A DNA stretch of 64,000 bases from Gloeopeniophorella convolvens (Eukaryota; Basidiomycota; Agaricomycetes; Russulales), in contig WTXD01000079.1 of the NCBI GenBank assembly GCA_022496205.1, positions 38,411-102,410 on the forward strand. Reading direction: 5' to 3'. The notes beneath the pieces are model-generated. The model saw only the letters and a program-made list of their open reading frames with translations, had not been told where the DNA came from and did no database searches. The position numbers were made by a program, and so were the translations under genes. Of this stretch, positions 23,462 to 36,548 are shown piece by piece (the stretch's first letter is position 1; each line of letters opens with the position of its first letter).

Positions 23462-25262
23462 TTGAGACGCCCCATCTAGAGTCGCACCTCCTCTTGCCTG
23501 GTCTTAATCACAGCTATGATGGCCGCAGCGTCCTTTTCGCTTGTTGCGCTCGTATTTTTTTACTTAAAACGATTCCAGCTCGCTAGTCTATATCTTGAAC
23601 AGTTGTTTGTCTCTTGCAATCAAGATCACATGTGTCTGTTGAAAATGTTCGCGCGCATCGATCGCCGGGAAGTGAATGCTGCATATATAGTCCTTATACT
23701 GTACGTGGAAGGCGTGGTCCCCTTCCGATGTGGTTCAATGTCATTGTGCTTAGCATTGTTGAAGTCTGCATTGGTCACGGGTGAGTCACCCGTTGATCGA
23801 GTCAATGGATCGACACTGCGCATCGACCGATTCTAGCCGGAGGAATACACTTTGTATGACCCGGTGCTCTGCTTTGGCCGTACGTGTGAACGACTGTCTT
23901 CACTTGGTTAGTGATCTGTTACGGAAACTACTTTATCCCCGTCCCCGCATTTCCACCTCATCACGCCACCGCCTCATACCTACGCCCTTCAAGCCCCAGC
24001 CAGCCTTTACTCGGACATGCAATCAGCGGTGTGCCATGCGTTCTGCAAGGCAGTAGCCATGCGCCTTTCGATGCACAGCTAACGATCTCGAGGAATACCT
24101 GCACCCCAGAGCATGTGGTCACCGTCTTGTAGGGCGTGCAGTGCGTGTTTTTCAAACATGCACCCGCGCACGCCGTATGGCGTACGACGCGGTCCCCTGC
24201 AGCGCGCACGCAACTACGACCCACTGTGCGTCCTGTCGAAGTCCTGTATGACGCCACTGGCACGCCTGCAATACACTACTGCACTCCAGCGCTGCTCTTG
24301 GGGCGCCGCAGATGGCCCGCATGCTGCGCAGCGCGCAGACGGCTATTTACAGTGTGCCCCGAAACCCACGGCCTCCAGCAACGTGTGCTGCGAAGAGCTG
24401 CTTATAAAAGCACGCCGTAGCACGGGGAGGTGCTGGGGATGCGCGCGTGCGTCCTCTCAGGCCTACTGTGCCCTTTTTCAAGTTCGTTGCTCACTTACCG
24501 GCACAGCACGTTCTAAAGAGTCGCTTGGTGGCAAGAATGGCTATAGGCTGCCATCCTTCGGAGGTGGCCCGTAGCTTGTACGAGTACTCTAGCACCCCAT
24601 CCCCGCCGTCGTATCTTCGCGCGTCCACCAGTTTGATCCAAAGCCTAGCCACCATATCGTGCCTCTCCACGAACGCTGCTAGGGCTCGAAGGTTACTTGA
24701 TACACGGGTTTTGGAATTCCTCGATATGTGCTGTTTCTGTTCACTTACTCCATGCCAATACCTGCTGTCTTCTCGACATGCGCTCTTATTTTCTGCCAAC
24801 TCCTTGTCACGTACAAAAGCCTGAATGTCTCCGTTGCATCTCACTGCTGTTCTCAAGTCTTGCCATCCGAACTCGTCTGAATCCGCTCGCCGCTGACCGC
24901 TGACTCGTAAATCGCGCACTCGCGCCGATACTTATCGCTTCCGCGTTCCCGCGCGAGTACGGCCCGCCGTTCCGACTCATCCCTCTTCGAGTCGTCTCAT
25001 GCTCTCGCCCTACCTCGCACCCTATATTCCGACTCCTGTCCGGCGGTCAGCTTGCCGTACAATGCGCTGGGGCGTAAGTCCCATTTCGCATTCTATCCCA
25101 CGCTTGGGCTTCTAACCGGACCGACTAGCAAATACATACATGGCATGTCGGGCCCCGGTGATAGCCAGGAGCCCGGCAAGGCACCGCCGCAATTTTCGCG
25201 TCGACCGCAGCGATTCCAAGTATTCTATTCCGGTCGAGACAAAAAAACGCAAGCATCGCTAT
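23462..25262. other. No supportable gene
   Basis: The open frame at 23516-23836 follows a plausible acceptor but reaches a stop at once in the phase that would continue the preceding gene. Other frames are short. Confidence 0.35.
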
Positions 25263-27137
25263 TTAGTCAAAGGCAGTCCGAACCGTGAAACAACTTTGGG
25301 AGGTTAAGCAACGGCTCGAATCGAGCGATGCGATAAACGCACCGGTCTTCGGAGAGCCGCACAAATAAAGCTCCATTCGGCGTGCTGTAGGGCAAGAAGG
25401 CTTGTTGGGTTCAAGGCTGAACTCGCCAATCACTCGGGGGCCTGTTCCGTCAATGAAGAAACTGGTACTGTGTTCATTGGGGCATATCTCACCGGAGTCG
25501 CCTGTCAGAGAGCCTGTCAACGGCATGGTTTGAAGGGCAGTGCGGTTCCAAGTAGCAGAGAGCATCGGGTCGGAACGCGGAGCCGTGCCACCATTTAGGA
25601 CGGACTCGGAAGTGCTGGGTGATGGAGCAGATGGGTGAGTGTCAGAGGGCGGCATAGCGTGTGCAAATAGTCTTGAACTGTAGTTGGCATAAGCTCCATT
25701 TTCTTGAGATCCAGGGTAGCTGAGCGTTGAAATGCGCGCACGCTTACTACGTCCTAGGGCCAATGGCGCTGCAGAAAGGGCGCTCTCTTCATTTTCAGTT
25801 TCCCTGCGAGCCTGCTTGCAGACCTGCCCTGTGTCAGTCAATCACTTTGCCTGAGTCCTGTCAGAGAAACGAACAAAGACGTCGTAGGGATGGTAACTAG
25901 GCACGGCCACTGTGAACCGGGGGGGTTGAGTAATTAGCCAATTCCGAGGCAATATATGCAGTAGGACATACTATGTGAGTCGTCCTGTTTGCGAACTAGC
26001 GTGGTTGGTTTCCAGGGTAGCGCGACCCTTTCAAAAAAGCAGGTTCCGGACTTGAGAGCGCCCCATAGCAGCTTCAGCTCTTCTGTCTTGCATATGTAGC
26101 CGGGCGACGTCAGCTCGCCTGGCAGGGGCCATCCGCGCATAATAATGCCAGAAGCATCGGGTTCCCCGTTCGCCCACTTGGTCCAGCTCATACGCAAACT
26201 AAAACTGTTCTCTGTCGCCCATTTCCCTACCGCGTCATCCCAGAGCACGATGAGCACTGGCATAGCTCACAACAGGCATTCAAGATGCGAGGCACTCACG
26301 ATAGAGATCGTGCAGCAAAGGCATCAGTACATCTGACCTCACTCTTTCCCTCAATTGTTTATTTTGGTTGCGGTCATTCGTCGCCTGTCTAATAGCATCT
26401 TCTCACGATCATCAGTATACTGGACCGGTGGGGCCCTGAGGCTCGAAAAAAAAGCCCTGGAACGCGCAGTAGTCATATTTCTTACCTTCTACACCCGAGG
26501 CGCGGTCCACCAAATGTTTTTTGAAGCGGCCCCCTAGTTTTCCGGGTTCCCTCCTCAGGTATTCCTGAATGAAGCCGGATCCCGCTTCGGACACGAATAA
26601 AAATGGGGGCGAGCTGTGGTCGGCTACACTGCGTGCTCCGAGTAGAACATACTCAAATTGGCTTTGGGTTGACAAATTCGACAGCTAGGCAAGGTGATGA
26701 GCACCGTGGGTTAACCCGTGCACGGTGAGTAGTGAGAATCCTCTGACCTCGATGGAAATCCTACCCATCGCTTCCTGTACGTATTCGTCTTGCACTTGTG
26801 GCTTGTGGCCACCTCCGCAAGCAGAAGATTAGCGAATTTATCCACGCAACTGAGAAACAATTTGCGTACATCCAAGGCCGCCCGAAACCTGCGCTGATGA
26901 ACAATAACAACACGCGCTCTGAATTGTTCGACGGCGGCGGTCCTCGACAGTAAGCTCGCCAAGGTCGATAAGAGCAATGGCGCTGGTCAACGTGAGCTCA
27001 TGCTCCACGGCGAGTGTTTGAATGATAAGTTCTATCTTTTTTGTAGCAACCTGGACGCATTCGTGCAGTGAACACCCTTCTTCTTTGATGGCGGGCCGTT
27101 TGCGGCTTTGTCCGCTACCTGAACGCATGCTATTCAT
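25263..27137 (-). CDS. Multi-exon hypothetical protein, Ser-rich C-terminus
   Basis: Reading from ATG at 27137, exon 1 encodes a basic N-terminus and a helical region (VQVATKKIELIIQTL) reaching about 26900. A following segment ends at 26765, and the intron 26764-26685 (GTAGGA...CCTAG) joins it in phase 0 to 26684 and onwards. Next come a charged, probably coiled-coil segment with LRERVRSDV near 26320, an exon near 26260-25975 with several Trp (LWDDAVGKW, MSWTKWANGE), and a last Ser/Thr-rich exon about 25840-25263 ending in a stop. Not all splice sites are fixed; the first intron and the one after GVEG (GTAAGA donor) are uncertain. I recognise no family. The exon pattern and the absence of internal stops in the chosen segments argue for a real gene. 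Confidence 0.5.
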
Positions 27138-29439
27138 TCGGTCGCGTTTCTTCTCGCTAGCAGAGGCACGGTAGGTGAGAGGCGAGTGGTGGGCACGCGG
27201 GTGCAGGTACACGAAAGAAATGTGGCATGTGCAACGTAATATTTCTGTGAGGCTAGCGCGAATCGTTAACAAAGGCGGCACTCAAGAAAGTCCGTAGGAA
27301 GTCTGGGGATAAGAAGGTGGTGCATTGCCATGCGCGGAGGCCCGATGAGTCAGCGGGACTAACCCAAATGTCGTCAGTGTGCGTGTGAAGACAAATTCTT
27401 GCAAGGAGAGAGGCTTTCCATACTAGAGTGTCGAAGAGACGGTGGCCTTCCTAGCCCCTCTACAGCACCATATTTGCGGCAAACGCTGCGCATTTGTTTG
27501 GCAGGGATATGCGGTTTCTGTATCAAGTTAGAGTCTGAGATGAATTAATAGTGTTATTAGGAGCTAAGCGTGCTTAGGGATCCCGTGAACAGAGGTACAT
27601 GCTTACCACCGTTACCACTGTGAAAAGAGACTCGGTCACCAGTCTAATCCCGCGTGCGAACTCTGGCAGTTCAGAGGAACCCCCATGTCCTCCTATCGGG
27701 AATGAAATGCAAAGAGAGGCAGAGCAAAGGACGACACAGCTCGCCATGGGGCTTGAAGCTTGAAGAGCAACATAAGATGCGTATCGTTGTTGCGTAGGAC
27801 GGTGTCTATAGCCCCTTAATAGCAAGGACATCCCGGGTACATGACCCTCACAGGGTCTTCGCCAACCACAACGAACTGAGCGGTGTATGCGCCCTGGTCG
27901 TCGGGAGCTTGCAAGCGAGCTCAACCAAGTCCTGGGAGCTTTGAGTAGCCAATCAAAAACAACACACCGTCTGAAACTCTTGTGGGATGATGGCAAGAAA
28001 ATGAACGGAGTCACACCATGCCTTTGCGACGTCTTCCATAAGGATTTTGCCGCAGCCATGTGCGCAACAGAAGCCTTGCAGCTTCTGAAGCGCCTATGGC
28101 TTCTCGTCTGACGTTACTCCGTTTCCGTCCAAAACCTTCCAGCACTTCAACTGCTGTCTCTTGGTTGTGGTATCGGAGGGCAACACCCCGGGGGTAACCT
28201 TCAATATAAGCAGAGGCTCCTTCAGTGGAGCAGGTCGGGCACTAGGCCCCTGAAAGACGTTGGGGGCGTTGAGGCGCGGTGGCTCACATAATTTAGACTT
28301 CTAAATGCAAGTCCCTAGGTGACCGGTGACCCATGTGCATGAGGCCTACCCCTAGTTGCCTTGCTTGCAAGGTGCTTCCCCGGTCATAATTGTATCCCGG
28401 CGCCTATAGCAGACCAATGGCATTCGATCCTCTGTGCCTCGTGCTCTTATTACGTAAGATGATGCCGCGTCGTCGATGCTCCCTGCTTCACTAGCACCCC
28501 CGCTTTCCACCGTACACCATCCTGACCACCACTGTCCTATCGCCATGTCCGTGCTCTTGTGTTACCATCTGTTGTATCGTATTCTTGGGCCAGGGAACCG
28601 TGGGTGTCGGCCTGACATAGAGCGCTAGCAGTGGAGTATGTAGCACATCTGTACCCACACCCATACCCATACCCTCGCAATAGCACCTGCCCACCATGCC
28701 TGCTCACTGCTCCTACTCACAGTGCAACATCTCCACCATCCCGTGCACTGTCTACACCATCTCGTAGTGCAACCCCCATCGCGCTAGCATCCTGTCGTAC
28801 GGAGGCTTACAGCAGAGGTATCAGTGCGGCGTGGCACGCACCGCGGTAGGTAGCACACGCACGACGATCAGTCGTGTCCACCCCTCTATGATCTTCTGCG
28901 ACTTAACACGCATCACGCTGCCCAACAATGCACAGTGGTGATCTCCCACCCACTTCGAGGCCACACTCCTTGGATGTTGAATGTAGACTCGATTTGCAGC
29001 AAATGCGCAGGGTTTGCCGTCGTACATACATTCTTTTTAGACTACAGTCCATAGAATAGTAGAAATAGCTCCATTGGGTGCCGTGCACGCTTGGAATCAT
29101 GCACGCGCACGCAACACCGTCACAGGAGGGGGACATCGAGCACGGGGACAGCTCGGGCACGCACTGCGCGCGTCATCTCCGATCGCAACATTGGGTTGGT
29201 TCACAAGAGTCAATATTGTGCACCCTGACGTGTGCAAGCAAAGGCATCAGCCGCCACGGGCGGCACTTCGAGTCAGAATCCCGGGTGACAAAATCGAACT
29301 GGGGTGTATTATATCGTGGCCGGTAGCACGTGCTGGAGCGTCAGTCGCGTTCCGCGCTCGGACTTCCGAGCGGGCCGACTTCCCGTATTCTTTCCCGATG
29401 CCCCCACTATGCTCCAGGTGCGACAGCCCGGGGTAAGTA
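27138..29439. other. No supportable gene
   Basis: The minus-strand frame at 27574-28059 is open for 161 codons, but no motif or splice fit supports it. Its segment around 27630 shares GAGACTCGGTCACCAGTCTA with 57417-57437, so it may be part of an unrecognised dispersed repeat. Confidence 0.35.
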
Positions 29440-30468
29440 CAGTCAAATGCGTCAACTTGGGTCAGTGCGTTAATTTGAGTCACCTTCCCAATCGGGAACC
29501 TCCGGCATCCATTTCCGGTAGCTCAGTCTCACAGCCTTGTGTTGGGTCAGCGACCAGGGTCGCTGGGGCGGTATCTAGGCTCAATAATAGCTATAGCTGA
29601 GTTGAAAGCGTTGCAAAACGAAGTTGAAGCGAGGCTGCGCAGCGCGCGAAATCGGGAGGGCGACGAAACGAGGACACGCGAGAAGATGGAAGAGCGGGCG
29701 CTGAGCGCAGGAATTCGGACAGTGTTACATGGCGGCAATCAACATGTTTTCTTATAGCAGTCAGAGGCCGTTTTCGTCATCCAAATAAAATGGTTTAAGT
29801 GGAAATAAAAGGGGGAGTAAGTGAGACATTATGATGAGAGTAGGAGCGCATGACGATGAAAACAAGGGCACGAGTGGCCGAGACGTGGCGCGCGGGGAGA
29901 AATAAAAGCACATAGTAAGAGCGTGCATATCAAGGGTCCTTCCTCCATATTTGAGGCCCGTGCGTAGGGCGGAAGCTGGTGCGCGACGTGGGTCTTGTAT
30001 GCGCATGGATGGGTCGAGGAGGAGCGGGTCCGGGAGAGGGCCGGCCTGCGCGCGCTCGGGACGCGACTTGTTTATTTCATCAGAAAGTCAATCCAAGCAC
30101 GGAAGGCGAGAGACATGAAGCGTATGAGAACAAGGTTGCTGTGCTCGAAACACTTGCTTTAGAAGGTGTTTGAAAACTGCAGGACACCCCTTCTGCAACT
30201 GGTAAGATTGACGAGGCTTGCATTTTCACAGTAATGTAGGAGTCTGTGATCCAACTGCATTCTAGACATCTTGAGACACCTCTTTGTCTGTTATAATTAT
30301 GTCTATCTCCAGCTCTACGTGCAGGTTCGAGTCGGACTCCAGAGTCGTGTAAAGTTTCGCGGGTTGGGGAGAGCGTGCTAGACTGAGCTACCGAAAACGC
30401 GTGCGCAAGTTCCGGATCGGGAAGGTGACTCAAATTAACGCACTGACCCAAGTTGACGCATTTGACTG
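29440..30468. mobile_element. Tc1/mariner-like non-autonomous element, 1,029 bp
   Basis: The terminal inverted repeats begin CAGTCAAATGCGTCAACTTG at each end and agree for the first 50 bp, then at most positions to about 64 bp. The element is flanked by TA (29438-29439 and 30469-30470), the duplication made by Tc1/mariner transposases. Inside there is no transposase. A charged helical open frame at 29539-29757 (plus) may be a remnant. It is probably mobilised in trans by a full-length relative elsewhere. Confidence 0.85.
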
Positions 30469-31929
30469 TAGGTGCGCGCCCAGCGCTCCACGAGGTGCGT
30501 GTGTAGGCGCGGGAGTCAGCGGGGCGCGTCGCGGCACCGCGCGCCGCAGATCGAGTACGTGTCGGTCTAGCCGATAAACGCCTCCTTGTTATTGAGGAAC
30601 TTGACGAACTGGAGCGTCGTCTTGTGGGCGGGGCGGGGGTGGCCACTATCCATCGTTTTGCTTGCTGCTAAATGCAGGCCGCCGGCGCCAGTCCCAAAAC
30701 GGTCCGACGGCGGACCGGGCCTATGTATTGCTACTATATGTACTTACTCGAGCGACGAGAAGGGCCGCCTGTGGCGGCATTTGCCTTTGCTCGCCTCAAC
30801 GTTGTGAGACATTAACTTGTCAAAATCGCTCTCATGTGTGCGCGTAGTACTCAGCACAAGCCGTAAATTTCAGTTTTTAGTCTCGTACATAGTACAGCCC
30901 AACCGCGATCTGGTTATGTTTTGGCCTGCCTGGATGATAGATATATTGCACAATATTGAGCATCAACCAAGCCATTTTGCACCTTATTCCCTCTGTCCAT
31001 CGCTCACATCGCCACTCCAGTGTGATCACGCACCTTCATGGCCTCATTCCCGAATAACAAACTCAGCGTCTGACGAGGAGCGCGGCGGTGACTCAAAGCA
31101 GCACGCAGCATCACCTGAAGATGTGAAGAAGGCACTGCACGCACGAGAGTACGATGGTGGAGGTGGCATGAACACTGCCATGGGAACAGGGCTGCCATCC
31201 TTTCTGGAAGTGCCGCTGCGCTCCGACGAGCACGTCGGCGCGGCGAGATGCGCATTGAAAGCTCATTTACAATGGAAGCGCTGGCACGTGTGAGACGGCG
31301 GGGTGGCGGGAGCATCAGACACGACAGGAGGGCGAGCTCGATGCCCTCGGTCTGGTCCTTGGAGCTGCACTTGCTAGAGTATAGGCTAGCTGTGTCATAG
31401 CGAGGTGCGCGTCGACGCGCCCCATCACTTCTCCACTTCTGCATGAACACGAAGCACAGGTTGTTGGAGGCGATTGCAGTTTAATACATGTGCCATAGTT
31501 GCGCGAGATGTCTTGTGTACATACAAGCTTGAATTGCAGTGTGACTCTGGCCCTATACGCACGTGAAATTTGATTCTCCCGTGTTCGTTAACTACCATTT
31601 GAGTTGGAAGTCGCTCCTGGACGTGAGTCTGGAAGTCCGAGAGCTCGGCGCGCGCGTCATCACGAGCGAAGAGATGAGAGCCACATGGGTCGTCTGGGCC
31701 CGAATTGAGTGTGCACGCATCACGACCTCGGTTCCGCACACCCACAGAATTTCTCGCGCCGGTCGGGTGGCGACAGTGTCGCAGCTGTTGATGTTTGTGG
31801 TGACGGACTCACACAGAGTGGATGCCTTGCATCCAATCGGCGTGGCCTATGGGGCGCGCGAGATAGAAGGCGCGTGACTTGTGGATAGCGAGAGCGGCGC
31901 CGACCGAATAAACCCGGCCGACGCCCAAT
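30469..31929. other. No supportable gene
   Basis: Open frames are short or antisense to each other. Any continuation of the DIRS-like fragment below 31930 is unrecognisable. Confidence 0.4.
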
Positions 31930-32200
31930 AATATTGCGCCGCGGGAATACGCACAAAGTCGAGCGCGTCGGGAGATAAGGGGCGTTCAGGGTAGTCGCGT
32001 GGCTCGGGATGCTCGACGGGGTCCCAATCTGCGTACGGCCAAAACCCTTCACGAAAACCTTTGATGACAGAATGCACGAAGGGCTGATTAGGGTGGTCTG
32101 CCAGCAAAGACTCGAAACGCGCGACGTTGATTGGCGTGACGATGGGGAAAAGATCCGGGTGCGCTCGAATAGTGGATTGAGCAACTAGATCATTGACAAT
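31930..32200 (-). pseudogene. Fragment of a DIRS-like retrotransposon ORF
   Basis: About 80 codons read as the conserved segment that precedes the reverse transcriptase in a large family of Agaricomycete DIRS-like proteins: a PDLFPIVTPINV block, then a leucine-rich piece ending DHPNQPFVHSVI, then GFREGFWPYA. No RT motif follows, and the sequence diverges after about 31950. It lies in an open frame running 32500-31847, whose upstream part I do not recognise. Identification is from motif memory only. Confidence 0.5.
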
Positions 32201-34551
32201 GTGGGATGGTGGACTGGGAAGTGGGTCACATATCGGTGAATGAAGCTGATGGAGTAATGAAGTCATGCGCAGCAGCATCCCACAAGAAACCGCGGAACAA
32301 TCGCGGGGCTTTAGGAGCGGTTGGCCGGGGGGCGTTTGTCTTGCCCTCCTATCGTGAATTTGGTCAGCTGACCGATCCCATAGTGGGCGTACTGCTCGTA
32401 TACTGACAAGGCTTGAGGCTTGCGGGCGCTGCCCGATGCCTGTGCGTGCGGCAAGGCCGCGGCACTGGAATTGACCCGCCGATTGGACTGCTGTAAACAA
32501 GCATGTTTAAAATCGATTAAAGACGGGAGTTGTCACCAGGCCGGCGAGGGCCTGGAAGGACGGCAGTGCCCCAGCAGTGAGAACATTGTGGCAGAAGTGA
32601 TGACATGACGTGACGTCGTGGGTCGTGAAATAGCGCGTTGTGACGTCCACAAAGTGCGCTGTGTTGTATGTGGGAGGGGGGAATTTGCATCAACGCGCTG
32701 AGAATTCAGATGCACGAGAGGAGATGAAATATGGGACACACAACAAAGCTTCGTTGAATGAGACCAAGAGCTGCTTTGAACCCGGATGTTGTTCCAGTAA
32801 GTTACAGGGTGAAAAGCTGGACGGTTGCATACAGGACACCGAGTGGGAGGAGCAAGCACGGGAAGAGTGAGTCCAACAGCCCGCAGGTCAAGGCACCCAA
32901 GGCCATAAGTTGGCTCACCTGAAAAGTCGAAACTACGGCTATTCACCATGCGCTGCGTTCGATGGGCCACATATAGTAGATGCGTTGACTTGTGTTCGTT
33001 GGTTTGCTTGTCATTGTTCGATACACCCGGTTGAGCTTGGGCCCGGGGAGTGGTCCGGAGCGGCGGAAGCTGGAGGAAGCGGTCCGGCGTGAGAACGAGG
33101 GAAAGCACCTGATTGGAGGAGTCTAGGCGCCCGGAACAATTATGACCCTTTATGACCGTGGAAGCACCTTTCCGGATTTGCCGGTCCCGTTGGATCAAGG
33201 ACCGGCCTTTGCAGTATTGAGCATGCGCACGGTGCCAATTGACAAGGCCCCACCTAAGTAGGATGAAGATTGGCAAGCATTGTGGTCTACACGCTCGGCC
33301 TCTGCGATCAAAGCCTCTGCGGCCAAAAGTCGACTTTTTCTGCGGAGCCTTGCATTCCGACTATCACTGGGGCCTGGGATGCCCGATATGTAGTTAAGTA
33401 TACTCGTTGATGGCAACCTCCGTATGGCGTTGCCGATGCGACCGGGCTTGTAGTGCAACCTTGTGGAATTTGGCCGAGAGTTGGCTAAGGAACTGCGAGT
33501 GCCTGGGGTGGCTTGCCCGGGTCTCAATTCACACACAGATAGTCGAAGCCAGAGCATTAACACCAGCAGGAAACAAGCAGGAAATCCAAGTTAACCATCG
33601 AAGGCCCAACTGCATACATATGAACAGGTTCCTTTGTCGTATAGAAGGCAGACGGCTACGCCGCCTTGTCCGTGCTCATGTAGACTCGTGGCAGTGCATG
33701 ATAGCTTGTGCGAAGCGCAGAGAGGCGGCGTTGGTGTCCAACTGCGTAGCGGTGAGCGGGTGTCGCAGATGCCCGTGTGAAACTATGCGCCACCGTGATT
33801 ACGTAGAGGGATTGTGTTGTGGTTGGTTTGTTCCTCTTCAACTGCCACCACATCATCCCCACTACCCTCTCCCCATCCCCCATCCCCTCTTCCCTACAGC
33901 GACGATTAAATCGATTTTCCCTCAGCAAATTCACACTCTGCCCACAGCTGAAGCCCATCATTGCTTTTTCTTTCATTAGCTGGCCTGACCGGCTATCTCG
34001 GCGTTGAAGGGTTGTCCCTCGTACCCTAAATCCAGCATCCTCTGAATGCTGATTCTAGCTCAACTTTCTCGGCAACCGAGCATTTAGCTAGCTCTCAACA
34101 CCATTGGACGATCGCTGAACGCTTCTTGTACATGTGTTAGCAGTCCTTATTATTTGACCGATTTCATGCTGACGAACCTTTAGAAATTACTTATGTGTAG
34201 CATTGCAAGCAATACGACATCCTTGAAACCAGATTATTTTTCCTCGCAAGCCAAAGCCGCCAGTGCTGTAGAAAGCAATTGTGGACCCTTGTTCATGGTG
34301 AAAAGTTCAAGTTCACGTGGCCCTCGCGTGGACATCGGGCCGCTCGCCCGCGGCTGGTGTGTCATCGGATCGTCGGACTTCTGACGGTTTCTTCGGCCCG
34401 GCCCGGCCGTTTCCCCCGATGGTGAGGTCTCCGTGCTCTGTAGCGTTTAGGGTGCATATCTGTGCTTATCGGGAAGGATCGGGTGAATGGGATGCGATAC
34501 AAGTATCAGGAAACAAAGGGAAAACATAGACAAGCCGGCCATAACTCTCAC
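32201..34551. other. No supportable gene
   Basis: The long minus frame 33276-32533 (247 codons) has one Cys-x2-Cys pair and otherwise low-information composition, without a start context. I do not call it. Confidence 0.35.
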
Positions 34552-34861
34552 TCACGCCACCGCCCCTCCCTCTCCCCCAACCACGGCCACTGGAACGGCC
34601 CCCAAGTCGACGGGACCCACGTTGACGGACCAATTGCCCACCGTGATTGCGCCGCCGAAGAAGTCGCCGCCCGCGTTGATGAAGAACCGTGCCCCTGGGG
34701 CGCGCTGGTGTACCTGGTACGCCGTTCATATCAACGCCCATCGATCGAATGCGAGGACTCACCCATGCAACGACGGGCTCGCGCAGTTGCTGCCAAAGCC
34801 AGGCCACGATGGGCCCCGCAACGACTTGAAGAATGCGGAAGAAGATGACGGCGAAGAACAT
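34552..34861 (-). CDS. Small two-exon protein, 86 aa, hydrophobic N-terminus
   Basis: Exon a is 34861-34763 (33 codons) and exon b is 34713-34552 (53 codons plus stop). The 49-nt intron has a GTGAGT donor and an ACCAG acceptor and leaves the phase intact. The first 33 residues form a membrane-type or signal-like hydrophobic helix (FFAVIFFRILQVVAGPIVAW). The rest is a Gly/Val/Phe-rich tail with repeated short Gly pairs and no Cys. The ATG directly follows a CATAG acceptor, so a non-coding or short upstream exon beginning before a GTGAGT at about 34920 is likely. I recognise no family. It could be a small membrane or secreted protein. Confidence 0.5.
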
Positions 34862-36509
34862 CTATGACACGTCGGGCAGTGTCCTCAGCCGATACATCGT
34901 TGCAACAGTAATCGTACTCACTTATGCGCAGGCGATGAAGGGTCTCAAAGGTTGGATGTGGGTGGATATAACACGATGAGCGGTTGAAGGTGATGAGAGC
35001 GAAGGGAGATGAACACGACACGACTAAGACGCCGCCAGTAGACGCTCAAGATGCTGGCGTGGCAATGACTTCGCCGCGGTGCGCGCGTCGCTCCATCCCG
35101 CAGCTCGGCACTTGCCGCACCGCTTGTCTCACTGCCAATCCCTCCCTGTCGGTGCGCTGCACATTGCGCGCATGTGTCCAAGCGCTATTATCACTCTTCT
35201 GCCTTCTGGTTCGAACCTGCCGCCGCCGCTGTTCCGCCCGTCTACTCTCCCTTTTGGCGATATTGGCAGTTCACAAACCGTGTTCTTACTAGTGGGTGCG
35301 TTCTTATTACCTTTGACAATAAATTCGGATGAACTCATTCTTTGGGGGAGGTGATGCTCTCAGCTCCGCGCCTTCGTCCATCAGGTGTGCTAGGCGTGCC
35401 CTAAGCATACTGATTAGCACGTGAGCTGTCTATTCGTTACGGACGGCGTTGGTCACGCGCTCTTCTTTGCGGCGCATTTGCTGAGGCTTTTGTTCTATAT
35501 CCCTTCCGCATCTCAAGGCACACTTCGGGAGACCAAGTACGTAGTCTCAATAACTTTGCATACGTCTCTAACTGACGTGATAGACCAATCATCGCGCTGC
35601 GTCGTTGCAGTCGATGGTTTATCGGCGGCGGCGGCAATGCCTCAATGGGTTGTTGCCTACTACGATTCTATGTACTGTGGACTGTCAGTGTGCTTTCCCT
35701 GGCTACAAGACATCTGCAACTCTCTATGTTCACAGTTCACATTCCTCACTTAATGATCAGCTACTGCTTGTGAAGATCGACTGGGTTGAAAAACGGGGGC
35801 GGTCACGTGACCGCGTTTATCACGCGAGACGCAAGTGCTGTTGAAGAGTACAGCTATCAATGAATCGTTAGAGCGCCTCACGCAGTTCTTCTGTTTGTTT
35901 TCGTGTTTGCAGTTGGAGCGGGATAAACATATTCAAAACAGATCGTACATCTAAACGTGGAAACGGTCGTGCACCACTTCCCCAACTGAAGTGACTTCTT
36001 GCTTAGGTTGCCTAGGAAACCCGATTGTGTAGAAGTGGAAGTGGTGATATTCATGGCTTGTACTTAACACTACTACACTGTATACTACAAGGCTACAAGG
36101 TAGTTGTGATGTATTTACAAGGGTGGAATCACATGGGTTTTCTGGGCGCTGGAGCTCGAATGGTTAGATACAAGGGAAAGATAAGGCCAAAGGTGAGGAT
36201 GTGCCCATCATAGCTGTACTATTGAATTAATAGGTCTTCTTTGCGTCGAGTTCAAGTGGGTACAGAACTTGGGGCCAATGTTTTAGTGTAGGTGCTAGAG
36301 AGAAAAGGGTCGAGCGAGGCAGAAGTGAGAGTGAGCGGGGGCATCAGGAGGGGATCCGGGTAAGCGGCCCGGTCAGGAGTGTGGGGCTGGCGGCGGCAGG
36401 TCTTTCCCTATTCAGGAAAGGCGTGATCTGGGATCTGTTTGTCACACTCCAATTTGTCGCACTCCAATCGGCGGCGCCTTGAAGCTTGAAACCCAGTGAG
36501 AAGCCTGCG
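34862..36509. other. No supportable gene
   Basis: Only short overlapping frames. The stretch next to 34862 may hold the 5' exon and promoter of the small gene on the minus strand. Confidence 0.4.
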
Positions 36510-36548
36510 GAATCGAAATGAAGCGATGTATTCGCTTCATTTCGATTC
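36510..36548. repeat. Perfect 17-bp inverted repeat with a 5-nt loop
   Basis: GAATCGAAATGAAGCGA is followed by TGTAT and then its exact complement in reverse order. The surrounding 250 bp are rich in the word CGATTC. No gene overlaps it. Confidence 0.95.

Noticed and set aside
32533..33276. Minus-strand 247-codon frame as a gene
   Set aside because: No start context, splice partners or recognisable domain. One Cys-x2-Cys pair is not enough.
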